Origin: Sinorhizobium medicae
GTDB lineage: Bacteria > Pseudomonadota > Alphaproteobacteria > Rhizobiales > Rhizobiaceae
NCBI RefSeq assembly: GCF_007827695.1
Contig: NZ_VITA01000017.1
Span: forward strand, 62,001 to 126,000
DNA: 64,000 nucleotides
Reading direction: 5' to 3'
The notes below the pieces were generated by a model. That model made no database searches. It was given only the letters and a program-made list of their open reading frames with translations, and was not told the DNA's origin. Position 1 is the stretch's first letter. Every line of letters starts with the position of its first letter. Position numbers and translations under genes: made by a program. Shown piece by piece: positions 26,056 to 33,990 of the stretch.

Positions 26056-26594
26056 TTTTATCCCGTAAGGTGTTCTTCTTATACGGATTTTTCGGGGACA
26101 TTTGTTGAATCCAATGTATATGAATCAATAATGACTTTATAAACATGATACTATGGGACGCCGAAGGCGGACCATTTACGAGCTTGCTCGTAACCATGTC
26201 GATCATAAGAACTGGTAGCAACTTCATAAGAATCAATTTGTAACTGGTTGCGACCATTCACCTACTGATAAAGATGGAATCTAACCAATTGCTATTGGTA
26301 AAAAGAATTGCTTCGCAACCCGTGTCCGCTCGCAAGCTCGCGTCCCCGGCGTGGCTGATGAAGTATAGGTTGGATAGAAATGTTATCGCTGATGGAATCC
26401 TGTCGTATCCTGCGGAACCTGCCATTACCTGTTGTATCCTGCCAACACCTGATGAACCTTAAGATACATCTGGATTCCCTCTGTTACTCATCTGGAATCC
26501 TCTGCCAACATCTGCCGATCACTGGAAAAGTCACCAGCGAATGAACCATTACCGATGGGATATCATCCCTACATTGGGTGGAGTCCTGTTACCG

Positions 26595-26650
26595 GATGAA
26601 GTGCCGCAAAGGGACAGCCGACCGATGAAGTGCCGCAAGAGGACAGCCGA
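26595..26650 (+). repeat. Two tandem copies of the GTGCCGCAA/GGGACAGCC module
   Basis: Copies at 26595-26621 and 26624-26650 have a 29-bp period and differ at two positions (GCAAAGGGACA versus GCAAGAGGACA). An inverted copy lies at 26022-26055. Confidence 0.7.
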
Positions 26651-26713
26651 TCCCGCCTCTATTCGGTTGTGCGCTATATGAACAAATTTTGAACTGCTTG
26701 CGAAATGCAATCA

Positions 26714-26720
26714 CTAAATA
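26714..26720 (+). promoter_or_regulatory. CTAAATA word in the non-coding region
   Basis: Reads TCACTAAATATGCGCC. No plus-strand gene follows until 29 kb; a transcript from here would run antisense to the small minus-strand genes at 26801 and 27224. Confidence 0.3.
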
Positions 26721-26800
26721 TGCGCCAATACTTCTGTCGTTGATCACGTTTTCCGCCCCCGCCGCGTCACCGCCCGGAAACTCTCCGAAACCCGCCCGGA

Positions 26801-26986
26801 TCACACCAGCCCTGCCGCTTGGACAACCGTGTGACCGAACAGCGTCAACAGGGCGAACACCAGCGTCCAGAACATGGCGATTATCACGGCACAGATGACG
26901 GAGAAGCGACCTATCGCGGTCGATTCATAGCCGCCCGGAAATTTCAGCTTCAGTTGGTCGGGGATTTTCGAACTGGTCCTTGGCAA
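26801..26986 (-). CDS. Small single-helix phage membrane protein
   Basis: A 61-residue protein with a TTG start at 26986 and an excellent ribosome site (CAGGAGA, six bases upstream). The N terminus is soluble (PRTSSKIPDQLKLKFPGGYE) and residues 30-58 form one hydrophobic helix. Function unknown. It is separated from the next minus-strand gene by about 240 bp. Confidence 0.55.
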   Translation of the reverse strand: MPRTSSKIPDQLKLKFPGGYESTAIGRFSVICAVIIAMFWTLVFALLTLFGHTVVQAAGLV

Positions 26987-27223
26987 TCGTCTCTCCTGTC
27001 TGAACTCGGTTGCATATGAAAATAGTCAAATCGCGCGCAAATCCCAAATTGGTTTGCGTTGACCGGTGTTTTTGTCGGTGCGCTTCAAAACAGCTAACGG
27101 CGTGCGTTCTCAAGCGTCCAGTGCTTTGTTGAAACATTTCGGCAATGTACCGTTTAGCCGGTCGCCCACACCCGTTGTTCGACTGATTCTCAGGGGATAG
27201 GCAGTAAGGTTGTATCTGGCGTA

Positions 27224-27376
27224 TCACCACAACCCGCAACCGCGCCCGATAAGCACGAGCACGGCAAGAATGACGACAGACAGCACTGCGAACGGTCCAG
27301 ACGCGGAACCTTCGAACAAGCCGAACAACAGCTTGACGTGCATACGATCATTGTCTTGGGGATTGGGTTTCGGCAC
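27224..27376 (-). CDS. 50-residue phage membrane protein (GTG start)
   Basis: From GTG 27376 the frame encodes PKPNPQDNDRMHVKLLFGLF followed by a hydrophobic helix (FAVLSVVILAVLVLIGRG) and a CGLW end. GGAGAA lies about ten bases before the start. A longer frame over the same DNA (27190-27381) is cysteine-rich and has no hydrophobic logic, so I prefer this one. Function unknown; it resembles its neighbour at 26801 in being a one-helix membrane protein. Confidence 0.5.
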   Translation of the reverse strand: MPKPNPQDNDRMHVKLLFGLFEGSASGPFAVLSVVILAVLVLIGRGCGLW

Positions 27377-27518
27377 GGCACACTTCTCCATTAACAAAGG
27401 AAAACGTGTGCGGCTTACGGCTTACGCAGTAGCCACGAATCCCCGCGCAAAAGCAAGGGGTTTAGGGGTCTCTTCCCCAAATGCGACGGAAAACCAACGT
27501 CGCAAAAAAAATGTGCCC

Positions 27519-28073
27519 CTATTCCGCCAAAGCTCGATAGACGGTCGCCTTGCTCAGTCCGGTCTTCGACATGATTTCCCGGATCAACAACCCATCATCG
27601 CGCATCTTCCGGATATCCGCTGTTACGTCCACTGTAGCTTTGGCTTTCCGCCCGAACTTCTTCCCGTCCGCTTTTGCCTTGGCTATGCCGTCCATCTGGC
27701 GTTCCTTGCGGATAGACGTTTCGAACTCCGCGAAAACAGCCAGCATTTGGAGCATGGCGCGTCCTGCCGGTGTGCTGGTGTCAATGCTCTGATCAAGGAC
27801 GCGAAGCTCTACACCCTTGCCCTGAAGCTCATTGACGATGTTGAGAAGATCGGTCGCGGATCGCGCCAATCTGTCAATCCTCGATACACAGAACACATCG
27901 CCTTTCCGAGCGAACCGAAGAGCTTCCTTCAATGCGGGTCGATTGGTGTCAACGCCAGAACGCTTTTCCTCAAAGAGGTGATCCGGCTGGACTCCGATAG
28001 CGGTCATTTTGTCCCGCTGAACTTCAAGCGACTGCCCGACCGATGAAACTCTTATGTACGCAATAAGTGTCAT
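27519..28073 (-). CDS. Serine recombinase (resolvase/invertase family)
   Basis: A 184-residue small serine recombinase. The catalytic N terminus MTLIAYIRVSSVGQSLEVQR has Arg8 and nucleophile Ser10; the conserved DRLARSATDLLNIVNEL region lies near 69-85, and a C-terminal helix-turn-helix (IREIMSKTGLSKATVYRAL) near 160-180. Such enzymes resolve dimers or invert segments. Length is normal for Tn3-type resolvases. The start codon is embedded in a 9-bp inverted repeat (28071-28119) suggesting that the protein binds its own promoter. Its substrate site in this element is unknown. Confidence 0.88.
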   Translation of the reverse strand: MTLIAYIRVSSVGQSLEVQRDKMTAIGVQPDHLFEEKRSGVDTNRPALKEALRFARKGDVFCVSRIDRLARSATDLLNIVNELQGKGVELRVLDQSIDTSTPAGRAMLQMLAVFAEFETSIRKERQMDGIAKAKADGKKFGRKAKATVDVTADIRKMRDDGLLIREIMSKTGLSKATVYRALAE

Positions 28074-28169
28074 GTCTCAAATCCCCGTAGACTATTCTAA
28101 TCGCCAGTTATGAGACATGAAACGAGACACGTCAAGAGACGGTCGCACCGTTTTTACATTTTGAGACAT
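28071..28169. promoter_or_regulatory. TGAGACA repeat cluster upstream of the resolvase gene (candidate res site)
   Basis: CATGTCTCA (28071-28079) and TGAGACATG (28111-28119) are a perfect inverted pair. Further partial copies are CGAGACAC (28123-28130), AGAGAC (28135-28140) and TGAGACAT (28162-28169). The first overlaps the resolvase start codon. Clustering of dyads directly upstream of a resolvase gene is the usual res/operator layout. Confidence 0.55.
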
Positions 28170-28186
28170 TGCCGACGCAGTGCCGA

Positions 28187-28420
28187 TCACGTCGGCTCAT
28201 CATAGAACGGCTTACCGCGTCCACGTCGCTTCGGTTCCTTCGGCGGCTTCGGCTCTGGTGCTGGCTTCGGTGCTGGAATGATTTCGTCCAGATACTTTTC
28301 GTGGATTGTTACGGGGTGCTCGAAGCCCGGTAGGTGAAGCGTCACGAGTCCATTGTCCCACACGCGCACTACCTTGGCACGAATGACAACGACATCGCCT
28401 TTTCCTATTCGTTTAGCCAT
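28187..28420 (-). CDS. Small basic/proline-rich phage protein
   Basis: A 77-residue protein. Residues 5-46 (KGDVVVIRAKVVRVWDNGLV onward) look like a small beta-barrel of SH3 or KOW type, and the tail is proline- and lysine-rich (PKPAPEPKPPKEPKRRGRGK). That combination suggests nucleic-acid binding, which is inference. The ribosome site is weak. It lies upstream of the resolvase gene, separated by the TGAGACA cluster. Confidence 0.5.
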   Translation of the reverse strand: MAKRIGKGDVVVIRAKVVRVWDNGLVTLHLPGFEHPVTIHEKYLDEIIPAPKPAPEPKPPKEPKRRGRGKPFYDEPT

Positions 28421-28605
28421 AGCTAATATTTGGCGCGTCCGTCGTTGCGGGCAAGTAGCGCATTCGGGCGATACGGATCAGGCGAAAACGTCGGCAGGAT
28501 TACGGGGGAATACAGCACCCCCTACACCCCCCTTCGCGCACTTCTTTTCTCTATATGGTGGCGGGGAAAATTTTTATAAAAAATTGAACATCCGGAGCAG
28601 ACAAA

Positions 28606-28636
28606 CGAAAAGGGCGATCCCCGAAAAGATCGCCCG
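28606..28636 (-). terminator. Terminator after the 28668 gene
   Basis: GGGCGATC (28612-28619) and GATCGCCC (28628-28635) pair perfectly; on the minus strand TTTTCGTTTG follows. Confidence 0.7.
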
Positions 28637-28667
28637 ATAATCCCAATCACCTATTCTACGGTGGCTA

Positions 28668-29066
28668 TCAATCGATGGACCTGTCTATTCCGTTAGCCTG
28701 TCCCGTCTGAACAGCCTTCTTGCCCTTGCCTTTGCCTTCGGTCGCGCCCTCCATAACAGGAAGCGTGCTGCCGGGATACTCTGCGATCATAGCCCGGAAC
28801 TCAGTGTCCTTCTCGTCTCTTGCCGCCAAGATAAGATCGTCCATCAGCTTAGCCAGCTTGTCTTTCGGTACGTAGCGAATTTGACCAAGTAGTTTGACTT
28901 GGTATGTGTCGCCCTCAAGCTTGTATGACCAATTGCCTCTACCCCCGGTCTTATTCGGGTCGGCAACCGCCTGCTTGATGTTCTTGAGATAGGCAATGAA
29001 TTTTTCGACCGCTTCATTCTTGGGCGGCTCATTATAAGGCGCAAGCAATTCCAAACCGTTCGCCAT
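28668..29066 (-). CDS. Phage protein of unknown function, possibly nucleic-acid related
   Basis: A 132-residue soluble protein beginning MANGLELLAPYNEPPKNEAV, with AGGGGA before ATG 29066. The middle (SYKLEGDTYQVKLLGQIRYV) looks like beta strands, the rest helical, and the C terminus is Lys/Gly-rich (TEGKGKGKKAVQ). I do not recognise a family. It is divergent from the terminase-side genes, and the 60-bp gap holds a CTAAATA word. Confidence 0.55.
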   Translation of the reverse strand: MANGLELLAPYNEPPKNEAVEKFIAYLKNIKQAVADPNKTGGRGNWSYKLEGDTYQVKLLGQIRYVPKDKLAKLMDDLILAARDEKDTEFRAMIAEYPGSTLPVMEGATEGKGKGKKAVQTGQANGIDRSID

Positions 29067-29100
29067 TCTATTCCCCTTCCTTCGAAAAATGATGATGCCG

Positions 29101-29107
29101 CTAAATA
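29101..29107 (+). promoter_or_regulatory. CTAAATA word before the terminase-side genes
   Basis: Reads GCCGCTAAATAAGCG, itself part of the small dyad CGCT-AAATA-AGCG. It lies 18 bases before ATG 29126 and 42 before ATG 29150, at the head of the plus-strand morphogenesis block. Confidence 0.5.
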
Positions 29108-29125
29108 AGCGAAAATACACAACGC

Positions 29126-29389
29126 ATGCAAGGGGCAATACGCGGGTTAATGCGCATCAAATTCGAGATACCACAGAACGGCTATAAGGCACAGATCGCG
29201 GACGCTTCGGCGGCTGGTCGATTTGACGAATGGGCCTATGAGAAGTTCATAAAGCCGGTTCGTGGCATGGTAGATGGGAACTATTCATACGAGATCACCC
29301 AACCTACCCACATCATAATCGACTTCGCCGACGACGCGGATGCGGATGTCTTCCTTACCATCTTTGGGGGACGCGAAATCGATGAGTGA
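29126..29389 (+). CDS. Small phage protein at the head of the morphogenesis block
   Basis: Up to 87 residues. ATG 29126 and ATG 29150 are both possible; the shorter begins MRIKFEIPQNGYKAQIADAS and looks like the proper N terminus of a small alpha/beta protein, but neither has a strong ribosome site. No domain recognised. Its TGA overlaps the start of the small-terminase candidate, so the two are translationally coupled. Confidence 0.55.
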   Translation: MQGAIRGLMRIKFEIPQNGYKAQIADASAAGRFDEWAYEKFIKPVRGMVDGNYSYEITQPTHIIIDFADDADADVFLTIFGGREIDE

Positions 29390-29906
29390 TGAAATTGACA
29401 ACGGCAACGAAACCGAAAACGAAATTAAATTCGACATCAGCGAATTTCCGGAAATCAAACGCAAGAAAGGTCGGCGCAAGCGCACCGTTACCGAGAAAGA
29501 GCGTGAACGCTGGCAATCCCCTGAATGGAACGATCACCTGAAGAAGATCGGACGGCAGAAGGGCGATCCGAAGGTTCCCGGTAGCGGTCGTAGACCAACA
29601 CCGAAGGAAGCCAAGGAACTGGCGAACAGCAAGTCCGTGGAAGTTGTCGAGTTCATGCTTTCGGTTATGCGTGATGAAGACGCATCAATGAAAGATCGAA
29701 TGAAAGCCGCTGCCTATCTTGGCGACATGACGCTTTCGAAAGCTCCGACCGAATCCAAGGTCGAAGTGAACCATACTCACCAGATTGTCGACATGATGGC
29801 TCGCATCAATGCGCAGCGGCACGGCATAAAGGATATCACTCCCGCTACTCCCGTGATCGAAGCCAACTTCGTCCCTCTGGAAATTGAAGATGAGGGCGAA
29901 GTATGA
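29382..29906 (+). CDS. Small terminase subunit candidate (TerS)
   Basis: A 174-residue protein starting MSDEIDNGNETENEIKFDIS. The N-terminal part is acidic then strongly basic (KRKKGRRKRTVTEKERERW), the middle is helical (TPKEAKELANSKSVEVVEFM; MKDRMKAAAYLGDMTLSKAP), and residues 128-140 include VNHTHQIVDMM. TerS proteins recognise the packaging site and load the large subunit; this one lies 600 bp upstream of terL in the same orientation, with the right size and DNA-binding-like N terminus. Assignment is by position and general features. Confidence 0.6.
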   Translation: MSDEIDNGNETENEIKFDISEFPEIKRKKGRRKRTVTEKERERWQSPEWNDHLKKIGRQKGDPKVPGSGRRPTPKEAKELANSKSVEVVEFMLSVMRDEDASMKDRMKAAAYLGDMTLSKAPTESKVEVNHTHQIVDMMARINAQRHGIKDITPATPVIEANFVPLEIEDEGEV

Positions 29907-30070
29907 CCGACTCTGTCGCTGGCTTCTTGGTTGCGCTCTGGCTTGCGCCCGCTTTGTGTTCCATCTTCGGCATTACAGCGGCAGCAAGCGCCGTGACGTT
30001 CGTCTTCGCAGTTGCGGGCACCTGTCTCTTCAGGTCCATTTCAAACAAGAGCACATCCAAAGATGTTTGA
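29903..30070 (+). CDS. 55-residue phage membrane protein
   Basis: The frame starts at ATG 29903, overlapping the TerS stop by four bases, and encodes MTDSVAGFLVALWLAPALCS then a second hydrophobic stretch and a polar tail. Two membrane helices fit. It overlaps the next gene by eight bases. Together with that gene it may form a holin/anti-holin pair, judged only from size, hydrophobicity and location. Confidence 0.5.
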   Translation: MTDSVAGFLVALWLAPALCSIFGITAAASAVTFVFAVAGTCLFRSISNKSTSKDV

Positions 30071-30440
30071 TTGGATCGTTGCCCTTCTCATTGCTGCCGG
30101 ACTTTGGGTTTCCGCACATCTTTTACAGCCGCAATACGTCCTTGCCGCGATTTCCGGCGCGTTCGTGCGCGCAATCATTGCCCGATCCGGTACGGTTTGG
30201 GAACGGCTCTTCGGCGGCTTTGGTGGCGTGCTCTGCGCAGTATGGCTTACACCGGTCGTCTGTATGCTACTCGGCATATCAGCCGTATCTGTCATGAACG
30301 CTGTTTCATTCGTTCTCGGCATGACTGGCATGTATCTCGCAGAAGCCTTAGTGAACGTTGCGCGCAAATATGCCAAGAATCCGCAAGGTCTCAAAGAGTT
30401 CATCCGTGATCTGATATTGCGCCTGATCACCAAGAAATGA
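30063..30440 (+). CDS. Putative holin-like membrane protein
   Basis: A 125-residue protein, MFDWIVALLIAAGLWVSAHL, with about four hydrophobic segments (3-20, 27-42, 50-75, 80-100) and a basic C terminus (NVARKYAKNPQGLKEFIRDL). Holins open the inner membrane to release endolysin; size, charge pattern and position beside the terminase genes (T7-like phages place their holin next to terminase) support the idea. No family-specific motif was recognised. Confidence 0.45.
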   Translation: MFDWIVALLIAAGLWVSAHLLQPQYVLAAISGAFVRAIIARSGTVWERLFGGFGGVLCAVWLTPVVCMLLGISAVSVMNAVSFVLGMTGMYLAEALVNVARKYAKNPQGLKEFIRDLILRLITKK

Positions 30441-30452
30441 CCAGACAAAGTC

Positions 30453-30479
30453 GTTCATTCCCTAAATATCGGAATGAAC
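30453..30479. promoter_or_regulatory. CTAAATA framed by a perfect 9-bp inverted repeat at the terL start
   Basis: GTTCATTCC (30453-30461), CTAAATATC (30462-30470), GGAATGAAC (30471-30479). The terL ATG at 30474 lies inside the right arm. The CTAAATA is thus in the loop of a possible RNA hairpin or the centre of a protein-binding dyad. Confidence 0.55.
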
Positions 30480-31892
30480 GACAATCAAGAATATAGCGAT
30501 CTTAAAGCACTTATTGATGCCTTTTATGAAGACATGTCTCTTTTTGCGAAGCATGTCTTCGACGTCGATTTGACGCCTAAGCAAATTGAATATTGTGAGG
30601 CATTTAAGAACAATCAAACGATCACGGTAAAGGGTTCGTCGGGATGGGGTAAAACCTTTATCTCCGCAATTTCCCTCTGGTGGTCGCTGATCGTATTCGA
30701 TCCCGTCAAGGTCACGATCTTTGCCCCCTCTGAGTCCACGATCAAGTCGGGTATCTGGAACGAACTTCAAGTGCTGTATTCAAATATGGCACCGCTCTTC
30801 AGAGAACTGTTCGAGGTATCGGCGACCAAGATTTTCAGGAAGTCGCGCGGCGAAACCTGTTGGGCGGAATATCGTCTTGTATCGAAAGACAACATCGCTG
30901 CGGCACGTGGTTTCCACTCGAAAAACAACATTGTCATTGCCGACGAAGCCAGCGGTATTGAAGACGTAATCTTTACCGGCGCACTTCTGAACGTCCTGAA
31001 CGATGGTCCGGGCGCGAAGGTGGTCCTTGTTTCCAACCCCGATAAGGCAAGCGGCTTCTTCTTTAAGACATGGCGCGACCCCGAACTATCCAAGGATTGG
31101 ATAAAGGTTCACGGCTCGATTCGTGACAAGCCGAACTACACACCGGGAGAAGAGGAAAGGTTTGCGCGTCTCTATGGCGGCGTGACCAGCCGCGACTATC
31201 TGACATTGGTGGAAGGCGAATTCCCCTTGTCCGACGTGGACGGGCTGATTTCACGCGAATTCCTTGACGAAGCCGTCACGAACAAGGACGCGATCCCCAA
31301 TCCCAAGGCACCGATCATTTGGGGCCTCGATCCAGCCGGTGCTGGCAAAGACAAGTCAGTGCTCGCCATCCGACACGACAATGTCTTGCGCGGTTTCGAA
31401 GAATGGGCGGGTCTTGAACCGGTTGCCCTCGCCTTGCGCGTCAAGGAACTCTACCTGAAGACATCGAAGAAGGATCGTCCTGCCGTTATCGCGGTGGATG
31501 GCAACGGTCTTGGTGCCGGCGTCTATGACGCGCTGAAGCACTTCAAAATTCCCGTCTATAAGTGCATGTTTGCCGAAGTTCCAAAGCGCAATCCGGACCG
31601 ATATACGCGCGTCCGTGACCAAATCTGGTTCGAAATGCGCGAGTGGATTCACACTGGCGACGTGTCAATTCCCAACCATAAGAAGCTGATCGAAGACTTG
31701 GCTATCCCGACCTATGAGGATTCGCCAAAGATCAAGATCGAAGACAAGAAGTCGCTCAAGAAAAGGCTTGGTCGATCCCCGGATTATGCCGACGCATTGG
31801 CGCTGACATTCTCGGTATCTCACACTCGATACGCGTCCAAATACCAGTGGGATAAGCCAATTGAATACGACAACCTTTCGCAATGGGAATAG
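30474..31892 (+). CDS. terL: Large terminase subunit (TerL)
   Basis: A 472-residue DNA-packaging motor. ATPase motifs: Walker A GSSGWGKT (about 54-61) and Walker B NIVIADEASG (about 151-160). The C-terminal RNase H-like nuclease domain shows GLDPAGAGKD (about 284), VIAVDGNGLG (about 338) and SPDYADALAL (about 436), which together supply the acidic metal-binding residues. It cuts concatemeric DNA and pumps it into the prohead through the portal. The ATG at 30474 lies in an inverted repeat; an internal ATG at 30534 is an alternative start. Confidence 0.92.
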   Translation: MNDNQEYSDLKALIDAFYEDMSLFAKHVFDVDLTPKQIEYCEAFKNNQTITVKGSSGWGKTFISAISLWWSLIVFDPVKVTIFAPSESTIKSGIWNELQVLYSNMAPLFRELFEVSATKIFRKSRGETCWAEYRLVSKDNIAAARGFHSKNNIVIADEASGIEDVIFTGALLNVLNDGPGAKVVLVSNPDKASGFFFKTWRDPELSKDWIKVHGSIRDKPNYTPGEEERFARLYGGVTSRDYLTLVEGEFPLSDVDGLISREFLDEAVTNKDAIPNPKAPIIWGLDPAGAGKDKSVLAIRHDNVLRGFEEWAGLEPVALALRVKELYLKTSKKDRPAVIAVDGNGLGAGVYDALKHFKIPVYKCMFAEVPKRNPDRYTRVRDQIWFEMREWIHTGDVSIPNHKKLIEDLAIPTYEDSPKIKIEDKKSLKKRLGRSPDYADALALTFSVSHTRYASKYQWDKPIEYDNLSQWE

Positions 31893-31915
31893 CCATCGCT
31901 GCGCATCGCCCGCCG

Positions 31916-31922
31916 CTAAATA
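31916..31922 (+). promoter_or_regulatory. CTAAATA word before the portal gene
   Basis: Reads GCCGCTAAATAGATCG, 24 bases after the terL stop and 34 bases before the portal ATG at 31957. Confidence 0.5.
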
Positions 31923-31956
31923 GATCGAATTTCATAGATCAAAACGATTGGCGGTA

Positions 31957-33990
31957 ATGGCTATTTCAAAGAAAGACGAGCGGACAATTCTTGAGACCAT
32001 CGGCACAAAGCTGAAGGACTCGGTCAATTTTTCGAACGGTAACATTGCGCAGAAGCAAGAGAAGGCGCTCAAATATTACAATCGCGAACTGCTGGATGGT
32101 GACTCCAAACTTCCACGGGGCCGTTCCAAGTGGGTTTCTCCCCTTGTTCAGAACCATGTTGATTGGGCAACCGGACAGCTAATTCGCATCTTCACGACAC
32201 CCGAACACGTTTGTGAGTTTCAGGCAATTGGTCCCGAAGATGAAGCGATTGCGCGGCAACAGACCGCCGTTGTCAACTGGATACTGACTGACAAGAACAA
32301 ACACCTTAGTTACCTTCATCCATGGCTTCAAAACGGATTCTTGACGGGCTTGGGTATAGTGACTGCCGAATTCGAGACGATCACGGAAGAGTCCCTACCC
32401 CGGCTGATCAAGGGGATTCCCGACGTTCAGCTTGTCCAGTTCTCTGAACAGCAAGAAGCCGGACAAATCATTATCGAAGAGTCGGGCGAGCCGTACACCA
32501 TTCCAGGCGGTGTTCAGGTACGCGACGTAAAAATTCGCACTGTAACCCGCCGCTCTTGCATCAATGTTTTCCCGGTCGATCCGGAAGACGCGGTTCTATC
32601 GACTGATGCGCAGTTTGATCCGGAAACAGGGGGCATCCGCGCCAAGCTACAGGGGCATCGCAAGATCATGTCCCGTTCCGTCCTCATCGACCTTGGCTTT
32701 GACAAGGCGACTGTAGATCGTATTCCCGGTGTAAATGAAAAGACTGATGGTATCGCGCTTGAACGTCTCAAAGACGTCTCAGGCGAGCGCGCATTCGACA
32801 AGGATATGGTCGAGGTCTATACGGTCTATACCCGTCTCAAACTTGATACCACGTCGCGCCATTACCGAATCACGTTCGGGGGCGATTCCGCCAACCCCAT
32901 TCTTCTGGATTATGAAGAGACGACTCGGTTTTATCCGTATGCGGCATTCGTCCCTTATCCACTTGCGGGCACCCTTTTTGGGCAAGGAATCGCGGACCGA
33001 ATTGGAGAAGATCACGAGAAAATATCGAAAATGGAGCGGGCTGTTCAAGACTCGCTCAACATGTCGGTATTCCCCATCACTGTTGTTGATGATGACGTTA
33101 GTTCGATTGACGACCTAACAAACCTGCATCCCGGTAAGGTCATCCGCTCATCGTCACCGAACGGCGGAATTAACTTCGTTCAGCATCCGTTCACTGGCGC
33201 ACAAGCTACCGGGATTATCGAACGGCTCGAACAGAAGCTTGACTTCTCGACAGGCGTTGGGCCTCAAATGATGACGCTCGACGCATCCGACTTACAGCGC
33301 ACCACTGCCACGGCGATCAATCAGCGTTCGAACCAGCAACAGACTTTGATTGAGACCGTATCACGCTTCTTTGCCGAAACCGGCTATCGCTATCTCACAA
33401 AAGTCATTGTCGATTTGCTCGTACAGAAGCCCGACGAGTCGCAGGAACTTATTGGTAGGCTGACGGGCAACTTCATCCCGGTTGATGAATACAACATCAA
33501 TTTCGATGTCACCACGTCGGTTGCGTTTGGAGTCATGTCCCGCGACCAATCAATGGCGTCTCTCAATAACCTTCTGGCGCAGCAATATCAGGCATTGGCA
33601 CAGGGTCTGCCCATCGTCAATGCGCAGAACATCTTCAACACCGTTGCGAAGTTGACTGAACTGTCGGGATACAAGAACACGGCTGCTCACTGGACCGATC
33701 CGACAACATTGCCGCCGCCCCCGCCCCCGCAACCGCCCGTCGATCCGAATGCCGGAATCATCGAAGTTGAGACCGTTAAGGCGCAACTGAAGTCACAATC
33801 AGACGAACTGAGCCGCCAGTCCGATTTGACGAAGTTTGCTGCCGAAATGGACTTCAAGCGCGATCAGCTGGCGCAGGAACTTGAACTGAAGAGAGCAGAA
33901 ATAGAAGCAAAATACGCGGCACAAGTCGCAATCGAGCAACTGAAGGTTGAACAGCGAATGCCGCGCGATCCCATGGGGAATATCCAATGA
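31957..33990 (+). CDS. Portal (head-tail connector) protein
   Basis: A 677-residue protein. Portals form the dodecameric channel at one head vertex. Supporting features: position between terL and scaffold/capsid; N-terminal KYYNRELLDGDSKLPRGRSK typical of large podovirus portals; a long central region with SKMERAVQDSLNMSVFPITV; a Pro-rich hinge (PPPPPPQPPVDP near 590) and a C-terminal coiled coil (SDELSRQSDLTKFAAEMDFK onward). ATG 31957 is used; an in-frame TTG nine bases earlier is possible. The next gene overlaps it by four bases. Confidence 0.85.
   Translation: MAISKKDERTILETIGTKLKDSVNFSNGNIAQKQEKALKYYNRELLDGDSKLPRGRSKWVSPLVQNHVDWATGQLIRIFTTPEHVCEFQAIGPEDEAIARQQTAVVNWILTDKNKHLSYLHPWLQNGFLTGLGIVTAEFETITEESLPRLIKGIPDVQLVQFSEQQEAGQIIIEESGEPYTIPGGVQVRDVKIRTVTRRSCINVFPVDPEDAVLSTDAQFDPETGGIRAKLQGHRKIMSRSVLIDLGFDKATVDRIPGVNEKTDGIALERLKDVSGERAFDKDMVEVYTVYTRLKLDTTSRHYRITFGGDSANPILLDYEETTRFYPYAAFVPYPLAGTLFGQGIADRIGEDHEKISKMERAVQDSLNMSVFPITVVDDDVSSIDDLTNLHPGKVIRSSSPNGGINFVQHPFTGAQATGIIERLEQKLDFSTGVGPQMMTLDASDLQRTTATAINQRSNQQQTLIETVSRFFAETGYRYLTKVIVDLLVQKPDESQELIGRLTGNFIPVDEYNINFDVTTSVAFGVMSRDQSMASLNNLLAQQYQALAQGLPIVNAQNIFNTVAKLTELSGYKNTAAHWTDPTTLPPPPPPQPPVDPNAGIIEVETVKAQLKSQSDELSRQSDLTKFAAEMDFKRDQLAQELELKRAEIEAKYAAQVAIEQLKVEQRMPRDPMGNIQ

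Larger units (their letters stand above)
25857..26800. other. Non-coding prophage region rich in repeats and palindromes
   Basis: About 940 bp without a credible gene on either strand. It contains an inverted pair of a GTGCCGCAA/GGGACAGCC module (26022-26055 and 26595-26650), the palindrome TACGAGCTTGCTCGTA (26177-26192), the small hairpin CCAATTGCTATTGG, and a degenerate run of ATCCTGC/CATCTGG words (26390-26520). Base composition is lower in GC than the flanks. An origin, partition-like site, mini-element or structured RNA are all possible. Confidence 0.5.

Noticed and set aside
26390-26520. Possible CRISPR-like or tandem array
   Set aside because: The repeated words are 7-10 bases, degenerate and irregularly spaced; no constant repeat-spacer structure and no cas genes.
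25990-26700. Retron or diversity-generating element
   Set aside because: No reverse transcriptase gene was found anywhere in the window.
27190-27381. Cysteine-rich 63-residue minus-strand protein
   Set aside because: Another frame of the same strand (27224-27376) encodes a coherent membrane protein with a start signal.
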